Part shown: positions 7,958-16,462 of the stretch, in pieces
Numbering within the stretch: position 1 is the stretch's first letter
Layout: every line of letters starts with the position of its first letter
NCBI GenBank assembly: GCA_964483155.1
Contig: CAZAAC010000025.1
Location: 1 to 38,529 of the forward strand
Length of the DNA: 38,529 bases
Source of the DNA: JAAYYM01 sp964483155
GTDB taxonomy: Bacteria > Bacillota > Clostridia > Lachnospirales > Lachnospiraceae
Direction: 5' to 3'
The notes under the pieces: generated by a model
Told to the model about the DNA's origin: nothing
The model's database searches: none
What the model saw: only the letters and a program-made list of their open reading frames with translations
Made by a program: the position numbers and the translations under genes

Positions 7958-9167
7958 ACAGATGCTGGAATCATCATTAAAAACAATACACACGGGAGAG
8001 GTAGTTGAAGGTACGGTCATTGATGTAAAGCCAGATGAAATTATACTTAACATTGGATATAAATCAGATGGTATTGTATCTAAGAATGAGTATTCTAATA
8101 CTCCAAATTTAGACCTGACAACGTGTGTAAAAGTCGGGGATACCATGGATACAAAAGTACTCAAGGTGAACGATGGAGAAGGGCAAGTGTTGTTAACATA
8201 CAAGCGTCTTGCTGCAGATAAAGGAAACAAAAAAATTGAAGAAGCTTATGAAAATAAGGAAGTATTAAGGGCAACCGTGGCACAGGTACTAGACGGTGGC
8301 TTAAGTGTTATTGTAGAAGAGGCAAGGGTTTTTATTCCGGCAAGCTTAGTTTCAGATAGTTATGAGAAAGATTTGAATAAGTATGCAGGCCAAGAAATTG
8401 AATTTGTAATTAGTGAGTTTAATCCAAAGAGAAGAAGAGTCATTGGCGATCGCAGACAACTACTCATGGCAAAAAGAGCAGAAATGCAGAAAGAACTATT
8501 TGCAAATTTAGCTATTGGAGATATGGTTGAAGGTATCGTAAAGAATGTTACAGACTTTGGTGTGTTTATTGATCTTGGTGGCGCAGATGGATTGCTTCAT
8601 ATTTCTGAGATGTCTTGGGGACGTGTTGAAAATCCTAAAAAAGTATTCAAAGCTGGTGAAAAGATCAAAGTATTAATTAAAGAAATCACAGGGACTAAGA
8701 TTGCACTTAGTCTGAAGTTTGATAGTGCCAATCCATGGCTGGCTGCTGAAAACAAGTATGCTGTTGGCAGTGAAGTAACAGGTAAGGTTGCACGTATGAC
8801 TGATTTTGGAGCATTTATTGAATTGGAACCAGGGGTAGATGCATTATTGCATGTGTCTCAAATTTCTAAAGAGCATATCGATAAGCCTTCTGATGTATTA
8901 AAAGTTGGAGAAGAGGTGACAGCAAAAGTTGTTGACTTTAATCCTACAGATAAGAAAATTAGTTTGAGTATCAAGGCTTTATTAATGCCAGAAGAACCTG
9001 TTCAAGAAGATGATGCGCAGACTGCTTCTGAGGAAGAGTTTGTGTCTGTTGATATTGATGCCGCTATAGCAGCGGAGGAACCGGTTGAGGAAAAGCAGAA
9101 AGCCAAAGTAAATAAAAAAGCAAAAGAAACAGAAGAAGAAATTGTAGTGCCTAATATAGAAGATTGA
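7938..9167 (+). CDS. rpsA: S1 RNA-binding protein, ribosomal protein S1-type, four S1 domains
   Basis: A 409-residue protein with four S1 OB-fold domains at about residues 19-90, 106-175, 194-261 and 277-346; the third and fourth have the strongest signatures (NVTDFGVFIDLGGADGLLH, RMTDFGAFIE). An acidic, Lys/Glu-rich tail ends the protein. It binds mRNA at the ribosome, but the exact role of four-domain clostridial S1 proteins is less defined than that of the six-domain E. coli S1. ATG 7938 follows AGGAGG and lies within the end of ispH, so translation is probably coupled. Confidence 0.93.
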   Translation: MSELTFEQMLESSLKTIHTGEVVEGTVIDVKPDEIILNIGYKSDGIVSKNEYSNTPNLDLTTCVKVGDTMDTKVLKVNDGEGQVLLTYKRLAADKGNKKIEEAYENKEVLRATVAQVLDGGLSVIVEEARVFIPASLVSDSYEKDLNKYAGQEIEFVISEFNPKRRRVIGDRRQLLMAKRAEMQKELFANLAIGDMVEGIVKNVTDFGVFIDLGGADGLLHISEMSWGRVENPKKVFKAGEKIKVLIKEITGTKIALSLKFDSANPWLAAENKYAVGSEVTGKVARMTDFGAFIELEPGVDALLHVSQISKEHIDKPSDVLKVGEEVTAKVVDFNPTDKKISLSIKALLMPEEPVQEDDAQTASEEEFVSVDIDAAIAAEEPVEEKQKAKVNKKAKETEEEIVVPNIED

Positions 9168-9187
9168 TTATCACAGGTGATATAAAT

Positions 9188-9964
9188 ATGAGTTATGATT
9201 ATGAATCTTTTAAGAGAATTGTTTATGAATTGACTAAAATAGATTTAAATGCCTATAAAGAGAAGCAAATGCGTAGGCGAATTGATACGCTTATCAATAA
9301 GTATAAGATGAGTGGGTATGAGGAATTTCTCAATGCATTAAAAACGGACAAAAAATTATTTGAAGAGTTTGTAACTTATTTGACAATTAATGTTTCAGAG
9401 TTTTTCAGAAATACGGATCAATGGAATCTGATGAATCAACAATATATTCCAGAGATGATTAAAGGATTTGGAAACAGTTTAAAAATATGGAGTGCTGCCT
9501 GTTCAACAGGGGATGAGCCATATTCGCTTGTAATGACTTTGTCAAGACACCTTCCATTATCGCAGATTAAAATATATGCGACAGATCTTGATAAACAAGT
9601 GCTCGCCGCTGCAAAGATGGGATTATACACCGAAAAAAGCATTGCAAATGTACCGAGTGATTTGAAAGCAAAATATTTCACAAAGGTAGGTGCTTCTTAT
9701 CAGATTTCCGAGGAAATAAAGGCAAGAGTTGAATTTCATGAACACAATTTATTAAAGGACAGATATCCAGACAGATGTAATATGATTGTTTGCAGAAATG
9801 TATTGATTTATTTTACAGAAGAAGCAAAGGATGATATATTTAAAAAGTTCTATGATTCATTAGTAAAGGGTGGAATATTGTTTATTGGAAGCACTGAACA
9901 AATCATGAATCATAAAGACTTTGGATATGCAAGAAAAAATTCGTTCTTTTATGAAAAACCGTAA
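9188..9964 (+). CDS. cheR: CheR-type protein-glutamate O-methyltransferase
   Basis: A 258-residue SAM-dependent methyltransferase of the CheR family, which methylates glutamates of chemotaxis receptors. An N-terminal helical domain (residues 1-75, with KEKQMRRRIDTLINKY) is followed by the Rossmann-like catalytic domain with WSAACSTGDEPYSL (SAM site), YATDLDKQVL and VCRNVLIYF. ATG 9188 has AGGTGA upstream; an in-frame ATT at 9164 is not a likely start. No chemoreceptor, cheA or cheB gene is nearby, so the partner is unknown. It is the last gene before a terminator. Confidence 0.94.
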   Translation: MSYDYESFKRIVYELTKIDLNAYKEKQMRRRIDTLINKYKMSGYEEFLNALKTDKKLFEEFVTYLTINVSEFFRNTDQWNLMNQQYIPEMIKGFGNSLKIWSAACSTGDEPYSLVMTLSRHLPLSQIKIYATDLDKQVLAAAKMGLYTEKSIANVPSDLKAKYFTKVGASYQISEEIKARVEFHEHNLLKDRYPDRCNMIVCRNVLIYFTEEAKDDIFKKFYDSLVKGGILFIGSTEQIMNHKDFGYARKNSFFYEKP

Positions 9965-9989
9965 GAAAGATAAAAATGTAGTGATAAAG

Positions 9990-10031
9990 ATGAAAGCGTG
10001 TATAAAATATATGCTTTCATTTTTTTTCTTT
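9990..10031 (+). terminator. Rho-independent terminator after cheR
   Basis: ATGAAAGC (9990-9997) pairs with GCTTTCAT (10013-10020), and the stem can be extended by wobble pairs. A run of T with one C (10021-10031) follows directly. The assembly gap starts at the end of this tract. Confidence 0.85.
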
Positions 10032-10041
10032 NNNNNNNNNN
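10032..10041. other. Assembly gap of ten Ns
   Basis: Ten undetermined bases directly follow a poly-T tract and hairpin. True gap length is unknown; the 3' end of the minus-strand gene lies in or next to it. Confidence 0.99.
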
Positions 10042-11093
10042 TGCTCATTATTTTGTAAAAGCGTTTCTTCATAAGTAAAATAAGAGATTTTATCATGAAG
10101 TGCATCCTTAAATACGGGCGAAAATAAAGCTTCCCATTGCGGTAAAAACCAATTTGTTTTTTTTGTATAACAATTGGTGGTAGTTGCTTTTACGCGATGT
10201 GCCATATCCACATAAGCAGCAACACTCTTATGAATTGCCATATCTTCTGCAGGGAGATAGTAGTAGTCTTTGTAATTTGGATAAAAGAATTTTAAACTTC
10301 TGTAGTATAATGGAACTCTGATTTTTACAGAAGTCTGATTGCAGGATATATAACAATCATAATTGCTGTATTTTACGGGTTTTGGAAGGGCAGTATCAAT
10401 CTGACAATAAATAAGCAACTCGCGCTTTTCATGATTTTCTATATCGATATAGTCGTTAGCAGATGCTTCAAGAACCTTGATTTCTGAATGGAATAAGTCA
10501 TAGTAAGATAAAATAGGTGTAATTTGTAGCATACCCTGTAAATCATCAAAATTATGTAATAGTAATAATTCACGGTTAAAGTCCGAGGGGTTCTTTACAT
10601 ATTCATGATAGACGGCAATCAACTGCCCACCATTAAGTGTATCAGTGCGATGAAGAGATAAAAAGTATTCTATTGATTTCAGTTTCAAATTTGCAAGAGT
10701 AAGAAATTGTTTATAGGGAGCTATTTTTTTATAAATATCAATTGTATCAAAATGATCAAACGAATATTCTAGGTTATATTTTTTTACTTTATTCATAAGA
10801 TAGGGAATATCGAAATGCAGTCCGTTATAATGAAAAATAAAGGTATATTTTTTTGCAAAATCAAAGAAATAATGAAGCAATGCTTTTTCTTCAGAATAGT
10901 TGTCCGCAAACCATTGTATCGTATGAAAACTGTTATTTTCATAATAGGCACATCCAATTAGGAATAAGTTTGTAGAATTAGCGGAGAATCCAGTTGTTTC
11001 AATGTCAAAGAAAAGAAGATCCTCAAGAGGAGCAATGGCTTCAAGTGGATATGAAATGGATAAAGGTTTTAGTTTATTTCTTTGAATATGCAT
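10042..11093 (-). CDS. YprB-like ribonuclease H-fold (3'-5' exonuclease-type) protein, 3' end in gap
   Basis: The visible part has about 350 residues. The N-terminal half is a DEDD-type exonuclease fold: LLFFDIETTGF carries the first acidic pair, FIFHYNGLHFDIPYL has the Exo II-like N-G-x-x-F-D-x-P pattern, and HNFDDLQGM may hold a later acidic residue. This matches Bacillus YprB-type RNase_H_2 domain proteins, whose substrate is not established. The start is the ATG at 11093, which follows GGAAGGTGG; the frame is open 22 codons further upstream without a ribosome-binding site. The stop codon is not readable because of the N run, so the C-terminus is undefined, although the visible length suggests that little is missing. 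It is transcribed divergently from the CmpB-type gene. Confidence 0.8.
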
Positions 11094-11141
11094 AAAACCA
11101 CCTTCCTTGAAATGCTTTTTTCTAAAGCTGGTTATATTAGT

Positions 11142-11159
11142 CTGTTTAAAATGTAACAT
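11142..11159. promoter_or_regulatory. Weak Rex-operator-like dyad
   Basis: CTGTTTAA-AATG-TAACAT keeps the GTT-N8-AAC spacing of the clostridial Rex site TTGTTAA-N4-TTAACAA and matches it at about 10 of 14 defined positions. It lies between the divergent yprB-like gene and the gene leading into rnfCDGEAB. A rex gene is present at 31205. The match is weak. Confidence 0.25.
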
Positions 11160-11266
11160 AAAATTGAGAAATTAGGTAGTATTTTGAATAAAAATTTAGT
11201 ATAGTATGTCTAAGATTATTTTTATATAGATTTTATTTATATATGAATTATGAAAAGGATGATAAT

Positions 11267-12244
11267 ATGTGGGAATATAGAATAGCAGGCATAGAACTTT
11301 ACTATATTATTAATTGGTTTATAATTTATAGTATATTAGGCTGGATTTGGGAAACTTGTTATATGTCGATTAAAGAAAAAAGACTTGTTAACAGAGGATA
11401 TGTAGTAGGACCTGTTTGTACAATATATGGGGTAGGTGCTGTTTCACTTTATCTGCTTTTTCGTCCAATCTCATCTGATTATTTTGTTTTATTCTTTGGC
11501 GGCGCGATTATAGCGACTGTGATAGAATATATAACAGCAGTTCTTATGGAATACATTTTTCATACAAGTTGGTGGGATTATACGGAACAGAAATTTAATT
11601 ATAAGGGGCGTATCTGCTTGAGCAGTACTATTGCATGGGGTGCAGGTTCGGTTATATTATTTACCTTATTGCAACCACTTGTTGAAAAAATAGTATCCTT
11701 ATACTCTGTTAAAGCAGGTATCATAGGCATTAGCATAGGTATCATACTATATTTTGTTGATTTTACATTTGCAACAGTCGCAGCATTTGATTTATCATCA
11801 AAGTTACAAAAAATGGATGCTTTGTTAGAGGAGGTCTCCGAATATCTGAAAGAGACCAGGCTTTATACAAGTACTGAAGAATTGAGAATTAAAATCGAGA
11901 AGTTTGGCAAAAGATATCGCGGTTCAAATTATATTTCTAAGTTTTCAAAGAGAAGAGAAATCAGACAAGCTGTATTTAGTGAACAGCTTGCAGAACTTGG
12001 GCTTACAGGACTTAGAGATGATATCAAAGATGGATTATTTGGTTTCATGAATCGATTGAATGGTATTGTAGATAGGTATAAATTCCGACAAAACCGTATT
12101 ATGAATGCATATCCCAATATAAAACTTAAAATCAATAAAAATGTTGTTCATTCAGAGACCAATAAAATTATTAATGTGGAAAAAAAATGCGATAATAAAA
12201 ATAAAGATAATAAAGATTACGATAATAAAGATAGAGAGGAATAA
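11267..12244 (+). CDS. CmpB-type putative ABC transporter permease, multi-pass membrane protein
   Basis: A 325-residue membrane protein of the family annotated as putative ABC-transporter type IV (CmpB-like); function is not established. The first about 175 residues contain roughly five hydrophobic helices and the conserved stretches SILGWIWETCYMS, NRGYVVGPVCTIYG and TSWWDYTEQKFNYKGRICL. The last 140 residues are a charged cytoplasmic helical region ending in a Lys/Asp/Asn-rich tail. ATG 11267 is chosen because AAGGA lies seven bases upstream; an in-frame ATG at 11243 lacks such a site. It ends four bases before rnfC and is likely co-transcribed, but it is not a known Rnf subunit. Confidence 0.8.
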   Translation: MWEYRIAGIELYYIINWFIIYSILGWIWETCYMSIKEKRLVNRGYVVGPVCTIYGVGAVSLYLLFRPISSDYFVLFFGGAIIATVIEYITAVLMEYIFHTSWWDYTEQKFNYKGRICLSSTIAWGAGSVILFTLLQPLVEKIVSLYSVKAGIIGISIGIILYFVDFTFATVAAFDLSSKLQKMDALLEEVSEYLKETRLYTSTEELRIKIEKFGKRYRGSNYISKFSKRREIRQAVFSEQLAELGLTGLRDDIKDGLFGFMNRLNGIVDRYKFRQNRIMNAYPNIKLKINKNVVHSETNKIINVEKKCDNKNKDNKDYDNKDREE

Positions 12245-12248
12245 AAAC

Positions 12249-13565
12249 ATGGTAGCATTAACATTTCGAGGCGGAATTCATCCGCATGATGGCAAAAATA
12301 TGTCAAAAGATAAGCCAATACGCCAAGTACTCCCTAAAGGAGACTTGGTGTATCCTCTGTCACAACATATTGGTGCACCTGCTATAGCCATTGTAGAAAA
12401 AGGAGAGCGCGTACTAGTAGGTCAAAAAATTGCTGAATCAGGTGGATTTGTCTCTGTTCCCATACATGCCTCAGTATCAGGTACGGTAAAGGCAATTGAG
12501 CCAAGGCGTGTAGTTACAGGTGACAATGTGATGTCTATTGTGATTGAAAATGATCATCTTTATGAGGAAAAACCACGCTTTCAAAACAAAGAATTGGCGG
12601 ATATGACAAGAGAAGAAGTGGTTGAGGTAATTAAAGAAGCTGGTATTATAGGTATGGGGGGCGCTGGATTCCCAACACATGTTAAAATGTCTCCTAAAGA
12701 GCCAGATAAGATTTATCATGTAATAGCAAATTGCGCAGAATGCGAGCCATATCTGACATCTGATTACAGAAGAATGATAGAAGAGCCTGAGAAGCTGGTA
12801 GCGGGACTGAAAATCATATTATGTCTTTTTCCGCATGCAAAAGGTATTTTGGCAATAGAAGATAATAAACCGGATTGTATTAGAAAATTGAAGGATTTGA
12901 CGCTCGATGAAGCTAGAATTAGCGTAAAAGTTGTTAAGACCAAGTATCCACAAGGCGCTGAAAGACAATTAATTTTTGCAACGACGAGAAGAGCCCTGAA
13001 TTCCTCTATGCTGCCTGCAGATGTAGGGTGTATTGTTAATAATGTGGATACAATTGTTGCAATATATAATGCTGTAATTAATGGACAGCCTCTTATTAAT
13101 CGAATTGTCACTGTAACAGGTGATGCAATCAAAAATCCACAGAACTTCATGGTTAGAACAGGGACCAGCTATAGTGAACTGATTGATGAAGCTGGTGGGT
13201 TTATCAGAAAACCAGAAAAAATAATCTCTGGTGGTCCTATGATGGGATTTGGGATATTTGATCTTAATGTTCCTGCGACAAAAGTATCATCAGCCCTCTT
13301 ATGTTTACTAGAGGATGATGTGAAAATATCGCAACCAAAACAGTGTATCAATTGTGGACTATGTGTTGAAATCTGTCCTGGCAGGGTAATCCCGACGAGA
13401 CTGGCGGATTTTGCACAGAATTATGATAAAGAGAAGTTCATGAAGTATAATGGTATGGAATGTTGCGAATGTGGGTGTTGCAGCTATGTGTGTCCAGCGA
13501 AACGCCATTTAACACAGAGTATTAAGTCCATGAGAAGAATGATATTGGCAGAAAGAAGTAAGTAA
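12249..13565 (+). CDS. rnfC: Rnf electron transport complex subunit C
   Basis: RnfC is the peripheral NADH-interacting, Fe-S and FMN-binding subunit of the ferredoxin:NAD+ oxidoreductase. The 438-residue protein starts at ATG 12249 (AGAGAGGA upstream) with the typical FRGGIHPHDGK N-terminus. A glycine-rich nucleotide loop (GIIGMGGAGFPTHVKM) lies near residues 130-146. Two [4Fe-4S] motifs lie near the end: C366-x2-C369-x2-C372-x3-C376 and C405-x2-C408-x2-C411-x3-C415. It is first in the order rnfC-D-G-E-A-B used by other Firmicutes. The frame is open further upstream, but that part overlaps the preceding gene and is not coding. Confidence 0.97.
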   Translation: MVALTFRGGIHPHDGKNMSKDKPIRQVLPKGDLVYPLSQHIGAPAIAIVEKGERVLVGQKIAESGGFVSVPIHASVSGTVKAIEPRRVVTGDNVMSIVIENDHLYEEKPRFQNKELADMTREEVVEVIKEAGIIGMGGAGFPTHVKMSPKEPDKIYHVIANCAECEPYLTSDYRRMIEEPEKLVAGLKIILCLFPHAKGILAIEDNKPDCIRKLKDLTLDEARISVKVVKTKYPQGAERQLIFATTRRALNSSMLPADVGCIVNNVDTIVAIYNAVINGQPLINRIVTVTGDAIKNPQNFMVRTGTSYSELIDEAGGFIRKPEKIISGGPMMGFGIFDLNVPATKVSSALLCLLEDDVKISQPKQCINCGLCVEICPGRVIPTRLADFAQNYDKEKFMKYNGMECCECGCCSYVCPAKRHLTQSIKSMRRMILAERSK

Positions 13566-13575
13566 TATACATTTT

Positions 13576-13582
13576 GGAGGTG
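13576..13582 (+). promoter_or_regulatory. Ribosome-binding site that selects the TTG start of rnfD
   Basis: GGAGGTG lies about eight bases before TTG 13589 and 17 bases before the first in-frame ATG (13598), so the TTG start is favoured. Confidence 0.75.
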
Positions 13583-13588
13583 TAGACT

Positions 13589-14530
13589 TTGAATAATATG
13601 AATGACATGATGAATGTATCATCTTCGCCGCACATAAGAAGTAAATTGACAACAAGTGCAATTATGTTTGTAGTGATTGTTGCCTTATTACCAGCGACGG
13701 CTTTTGGCATCTATAATTTTGGAATGGATGCCGCTTTGATTATAGTAATCTGTATCACAACATGTGTATTAACAGAATTTATCTATACAAAGTTAATGAA
13801 AAAACAGACTACAATAGGAGATTTCAGTGCTGCCGTAACGGGATTATTACTGGCTCTAAATTTGCCACCCTCAGTACCGTGGTGGATTCCGTTGATAGGT
13901 GGTATATTTGCGATCCTGGTAGTCAAAATGTTGTTTGGCGGATTAGGTCAGAACTTTATGAATCCAGCGCTTGGTGCTAGATGTTTTTTAATGATTTCTT
14001 TTACAGCCAAGATGACAGATTTTATATATGACGGCGTGTCTACGGCAACACCGCTTGCTGAATATAAAGCGGGAAATGCAGTAAGTACCTTTGATATGAT
14101 TATTGGAAGAATACCAGGTACAATCGGAGAAACATCGGTCATTGCCATAGTAGCCGGAGCAATTTTACTTTTGCTAGTAGGTATTATTGATTTGAAGATT
14201 CCTGGTACTTATATTGCCACATTTATTGTCTTTATTGGGTTATTTGGCGGTAGGGGCTGGGATATGAACTATATTACGACACAGTTAGCTGGCGGTGGAT
14301 TGATGCTAGGAGCTTTTTTTATGGCAACGGATTATACCACTTCACCAATTACAAGAGCTGGCAAGATAGTGTATGGTATTTTGTTAGGTATTTTGACAGG
14401 ACTTTTCAGAGTATATGGTGCTTCTGCAGAGGGCGTTTCCTATGCGATAGTTTTTTCAAACTTACTTGTTCCCCTAATTGAGAAAATCACAATTCCCCAA
14501 TGCTTTGGGAAAGGGGGGGAGCATATATGA
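13589..14530 (+). CDS. rnfD: Rnf electron transport complex subunit D
   Basis: A 313-residue integral membrane subunit of the Rnf ion pump that carries covalently bound FMN. The start is TTG 13589, supported by GGAGGTG at the right distance. About ten hydrophobic helices are visible. The flavinylation motif STATPLA is present; T154 is the expected FMN-threonine, attached by ApbE, which is encoded convergently nearby. The stop codon overlaps the rnfG start in ATGA, which indicates translational coupling. Confidence 0.96.
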   Translation: MNNMNDMMNVSSSPHIRSKLTTSAIMFVVIVALLPATAFGIYNFGMDAALIIVICITTCVLTEFIYTKLMKKQTTIGDFSAAVTGLLLALNLPPSVPWWIPLIGGIFAILVVKMLFGGLGQNFMNPALGARCFLMISFTAKMTDFIYDGVSTATPLAEYKAGNAVSTFDMIIGRIPGTIGETSVIAIVAGAILLLLVGIIDLKIPGTYIATFIVFIGLFGGRGWDMNYITTQLAGGGLMLGAFFMATDYTTSPITRAGKIVYGILLGILTGLFRVYGASAEGVSYAIVFSNLLVPLIEKITIPQCFGKGGEHI

Positions 14531-15147
14531 AATCAATTATTAAAAACACAATGATTTTGACTATTATTACTATTATTTCGGGATTAATGCTGGGCTTGGT
14601 TTATGATGTTACAAAAGAACCGATTGCGATTCAAAAAAGCAACGAAAAGGCGAGTGCATATTCGAAGGTGTTTCCCGATGCTTCTTCATTTACAGAAGAT
14701 GCAGAAATTAATCTTGGGTTGTCAAATGATATTTTAAATGCAAATGGTTATACAGAACAGGTAATAGATGAGGTGTTAGCGGCAAAAGATGAGTCAGGAA
14801 AAATATTAGGACATGTTATGACAGTTACAACAAAAGAAGGGTATGGTGGAGATATCGTTCTATCACTTGGTATTACCAATGAGGGGCTATTAAATGGTAT
14901 TGAGATATTGTCTATAAATGAAACTGCTGGGCTAGGTATGAAAGCAGCAGAGAATGAGTTTATGAGCCAGTTTACAAATAAAAACGTTGCAAAATTTGCC
15001 TATGTTAAAAACGAAGTAGCAGCAGATTATGAGATAGATGCCATAAGCGGAGCTACTATTACGACAAATGCCGTAGTAAATGGTGTAAATGCTGGAATTG
15101 CATATGCTACACAAATATCAGTAGATGGGGGTGGGCAGAATGAATAA
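14527..15147 (+). CDS. rnfG: Rnf electron transport complex subunit G (covalent FMN)
   Basis: A 206-residue subunit with one N-terminal membrane helix (about residues 9-26) and an extracytoplasmic FMN-binding domain. The flavinylation motif is DAISGATITT with T177 as the expected FMN attachment residue. The start is ATG 14527, overlapping the rnfD stop by four bases and preceded by a G-rich site (AGGGGGGGAG). The upstream in-frame TTG at 14500 would lie inside rnfD and before that site. The 3' end overlaps rnfE by eight bases. Confidence 0.96.
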   Translation: MKSIIKNTMILTIITIISGLMLGLVYDVTKEPIAIQKSNEKASAYSKVFPDASSFTEDAEINLGLSNDILNANGYTEQVIDEVLAAKDESGKILGHVMTVTTKEGYGGDIVLSLGITNEGLLNGIEILSINETAGLGMKAAENEFMSQFTNKNVAKFAYVKNEVAADYEIDAISGATITTNAVVNGVNAGIAYATQISVDGGGQNE

Positions 15148-15868
15148 GATTGTGGAACGGTTATGGGGAGGAATCTTTAAGGAAAACCCAACCTTTGTAT
15201 TGATGCTTGGTATGTGTCCCACACTAGCTGTTACGACTTCTGCAATAAATGGTCTGGGAATGGGACTTACTACAACAGCTGTTTTAATTTTATCAAATAT
15301 GCTGATTTCAATGCTACGAAATATCATACCAGATAAAGTTAGAATACCAGCGTTCATTGTGGTTATTGCATCTTTTGTTACCGTCATGGAGCTATTACTG
15401 GAAGGATTCCTGCCATCTTTATATAATGCACTGGGAATTTATATTCCATTAATTGTTGTAAACTGTATTATTCTTGGCAGAGCAGAGGCATTTGCATCTA
15501 AGAATAGTGTTATTTTATCAATATTTGATGGGATAGGAATGGGTATCGGTTTTACAATAGGATTGACAATAATAGGGGCTTTTAGAGAGCTGATTGGAAC
15601 GGGAATGATATTCTCACACCAGTTAATGCCTAATTCCTATGAGCCTATTACAATATTTATTTTGGCACCAGGTGCTTTTTTTGTACTTGCGGGTTTAACA
15701 GCTTTACAGAATAAGATAAAAATGAATAAGAAGAGAGCGGATGGTCTAATTGTTCAGTGTGATTCATCGTGTATCTCATGTCCTAGTATTTCATGTGAGG
15801 GAAAAGCAGTTGAGGGAAGAATTAAGAAAGCAAAAGATAACAAGGCAAGTAAGAGAGGATTGGTTTAA
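15140..15868 (+). CDS. rnfE: Rnf electron transport complex subunit E with Cys-rich C-terminal tail
   Basis: A 242-residue membrane subunit that, with RnfA, forms the core holding a membrane iron-sulfur centre. Conserved cysteines lie in GMCPTLA (C26) and VVNCIILG (C109). Six hydrophobic helices cover residues 15-190. A polar extension follows helix six and carries C207-x3-C211-x2-C214-x4-C219, then a Lys-rich end. Minimal RnfE proteins stop soon after the last helix, so this tail is an addition whose role is unknown. ATG 15140 overlaps the end of rnfG. Confidence 0.95.
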   Translation: MNKIVERLWGGIFKENPTFVLMLGMCPTLAVTTSAINGLGMGLTTTAVLILSNMLISMLRNIIPDKVRIPAFIVVIASFVTVMELLLEGFLPSLYNALGIYIPLIVVNCIILGRAEAFASKNSVILSIFDGIGMGIGFTIGLTIIGAFRELIGTGMIFSHQLMPNSYEPITIFILAPGAFFVLAGLTALQNKIKMNKKRADGLIVQCDSSCISCPSISCEGKAVEGRIKKAKDNKASKRGLV

Positions 15869-15870
15869 TT

Positions 15871-16446
15871 ATGAAAGAATTGTTACTAATTGCAATTGGA
15901 AGTGCATTTGTCAATAATGTTGTTTTGAGTCAGTTTCTTGGCATCTGTCCCTTTTTAGGAGTGTCTAAGAAAGTAAATACTGCTGCAGGAATGGGAGGAG
16001 CAGTCGTATTTGTTATTACATTGGCTTCAGCAGTGACAGGAGCGGTGTATCAATTAATTTTAGTGCCTCTTGATATCGCTTATCTGCAGACAATTGTTTT
16101 TATTCTTGTCATTGCAGCATTGGTACAATTTGTTGAGATGTTTCTAAAAAAAGCCGTGAAAGGATTATATCAGGCACTTGGTGTATATTTACCATTGATT
16201 ACAACAAATTGTGCTGTACTTGGTGTTGCATTGACAAATGTTCAGAAATCATATGATATTCTTACAGGAGTTATTAATGGTTTAGCAACAGCAGTAGGCT
16301 TTCTGATTTCTATTGTTATTATGGCAGGTATTAGAGAAAGATTAGAATATAATGATATTCCCAAACCATTTAAAGGTATGCCAATTGTTTTAGTTACAGC
16401 TGGGCTAATGGCGATTGCTTTTTTTGGTTTTTCGGGCTTAATGTAA
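15871..16446 (+). CDS. rnfA: Rnf electron transport complex subunit A
   Basis: A 191-residue membrane subunit, paralogous to RnfE with inverted topology. Signatures are NNVVLSQFLGICPFLGVSKK near the start and GVYLPLITTNCAVLGVAL in the middle; the two cysteines in these segments are those expected to share the membrane iron-sulfur centre with RnfE. ATG 15871 is two bases after the rnfE stop, with AGAGAGGA inside the end of rnfE. Length is normal for the family. Confidence 0.97.
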   Translation: MKELLLIAIGSAFVNNVVLSQFLGICPFLGVSKKVNTAAGMGGAVVFVITLASAVTGAVYQLILVPLDIAYLQTIVFILVIAALVQFVEMFLKKAVKGLYQALGVYLPLITTNCAVLGVALTNVQKSYDILTGVINGLATAVGFLISIVIMAGIRERLEYNDIPKPFKGMPIVLVTAGLMAIAFFGFSGLM

Positions 16447-16462
16447 TCAGGAGGATAGAATT

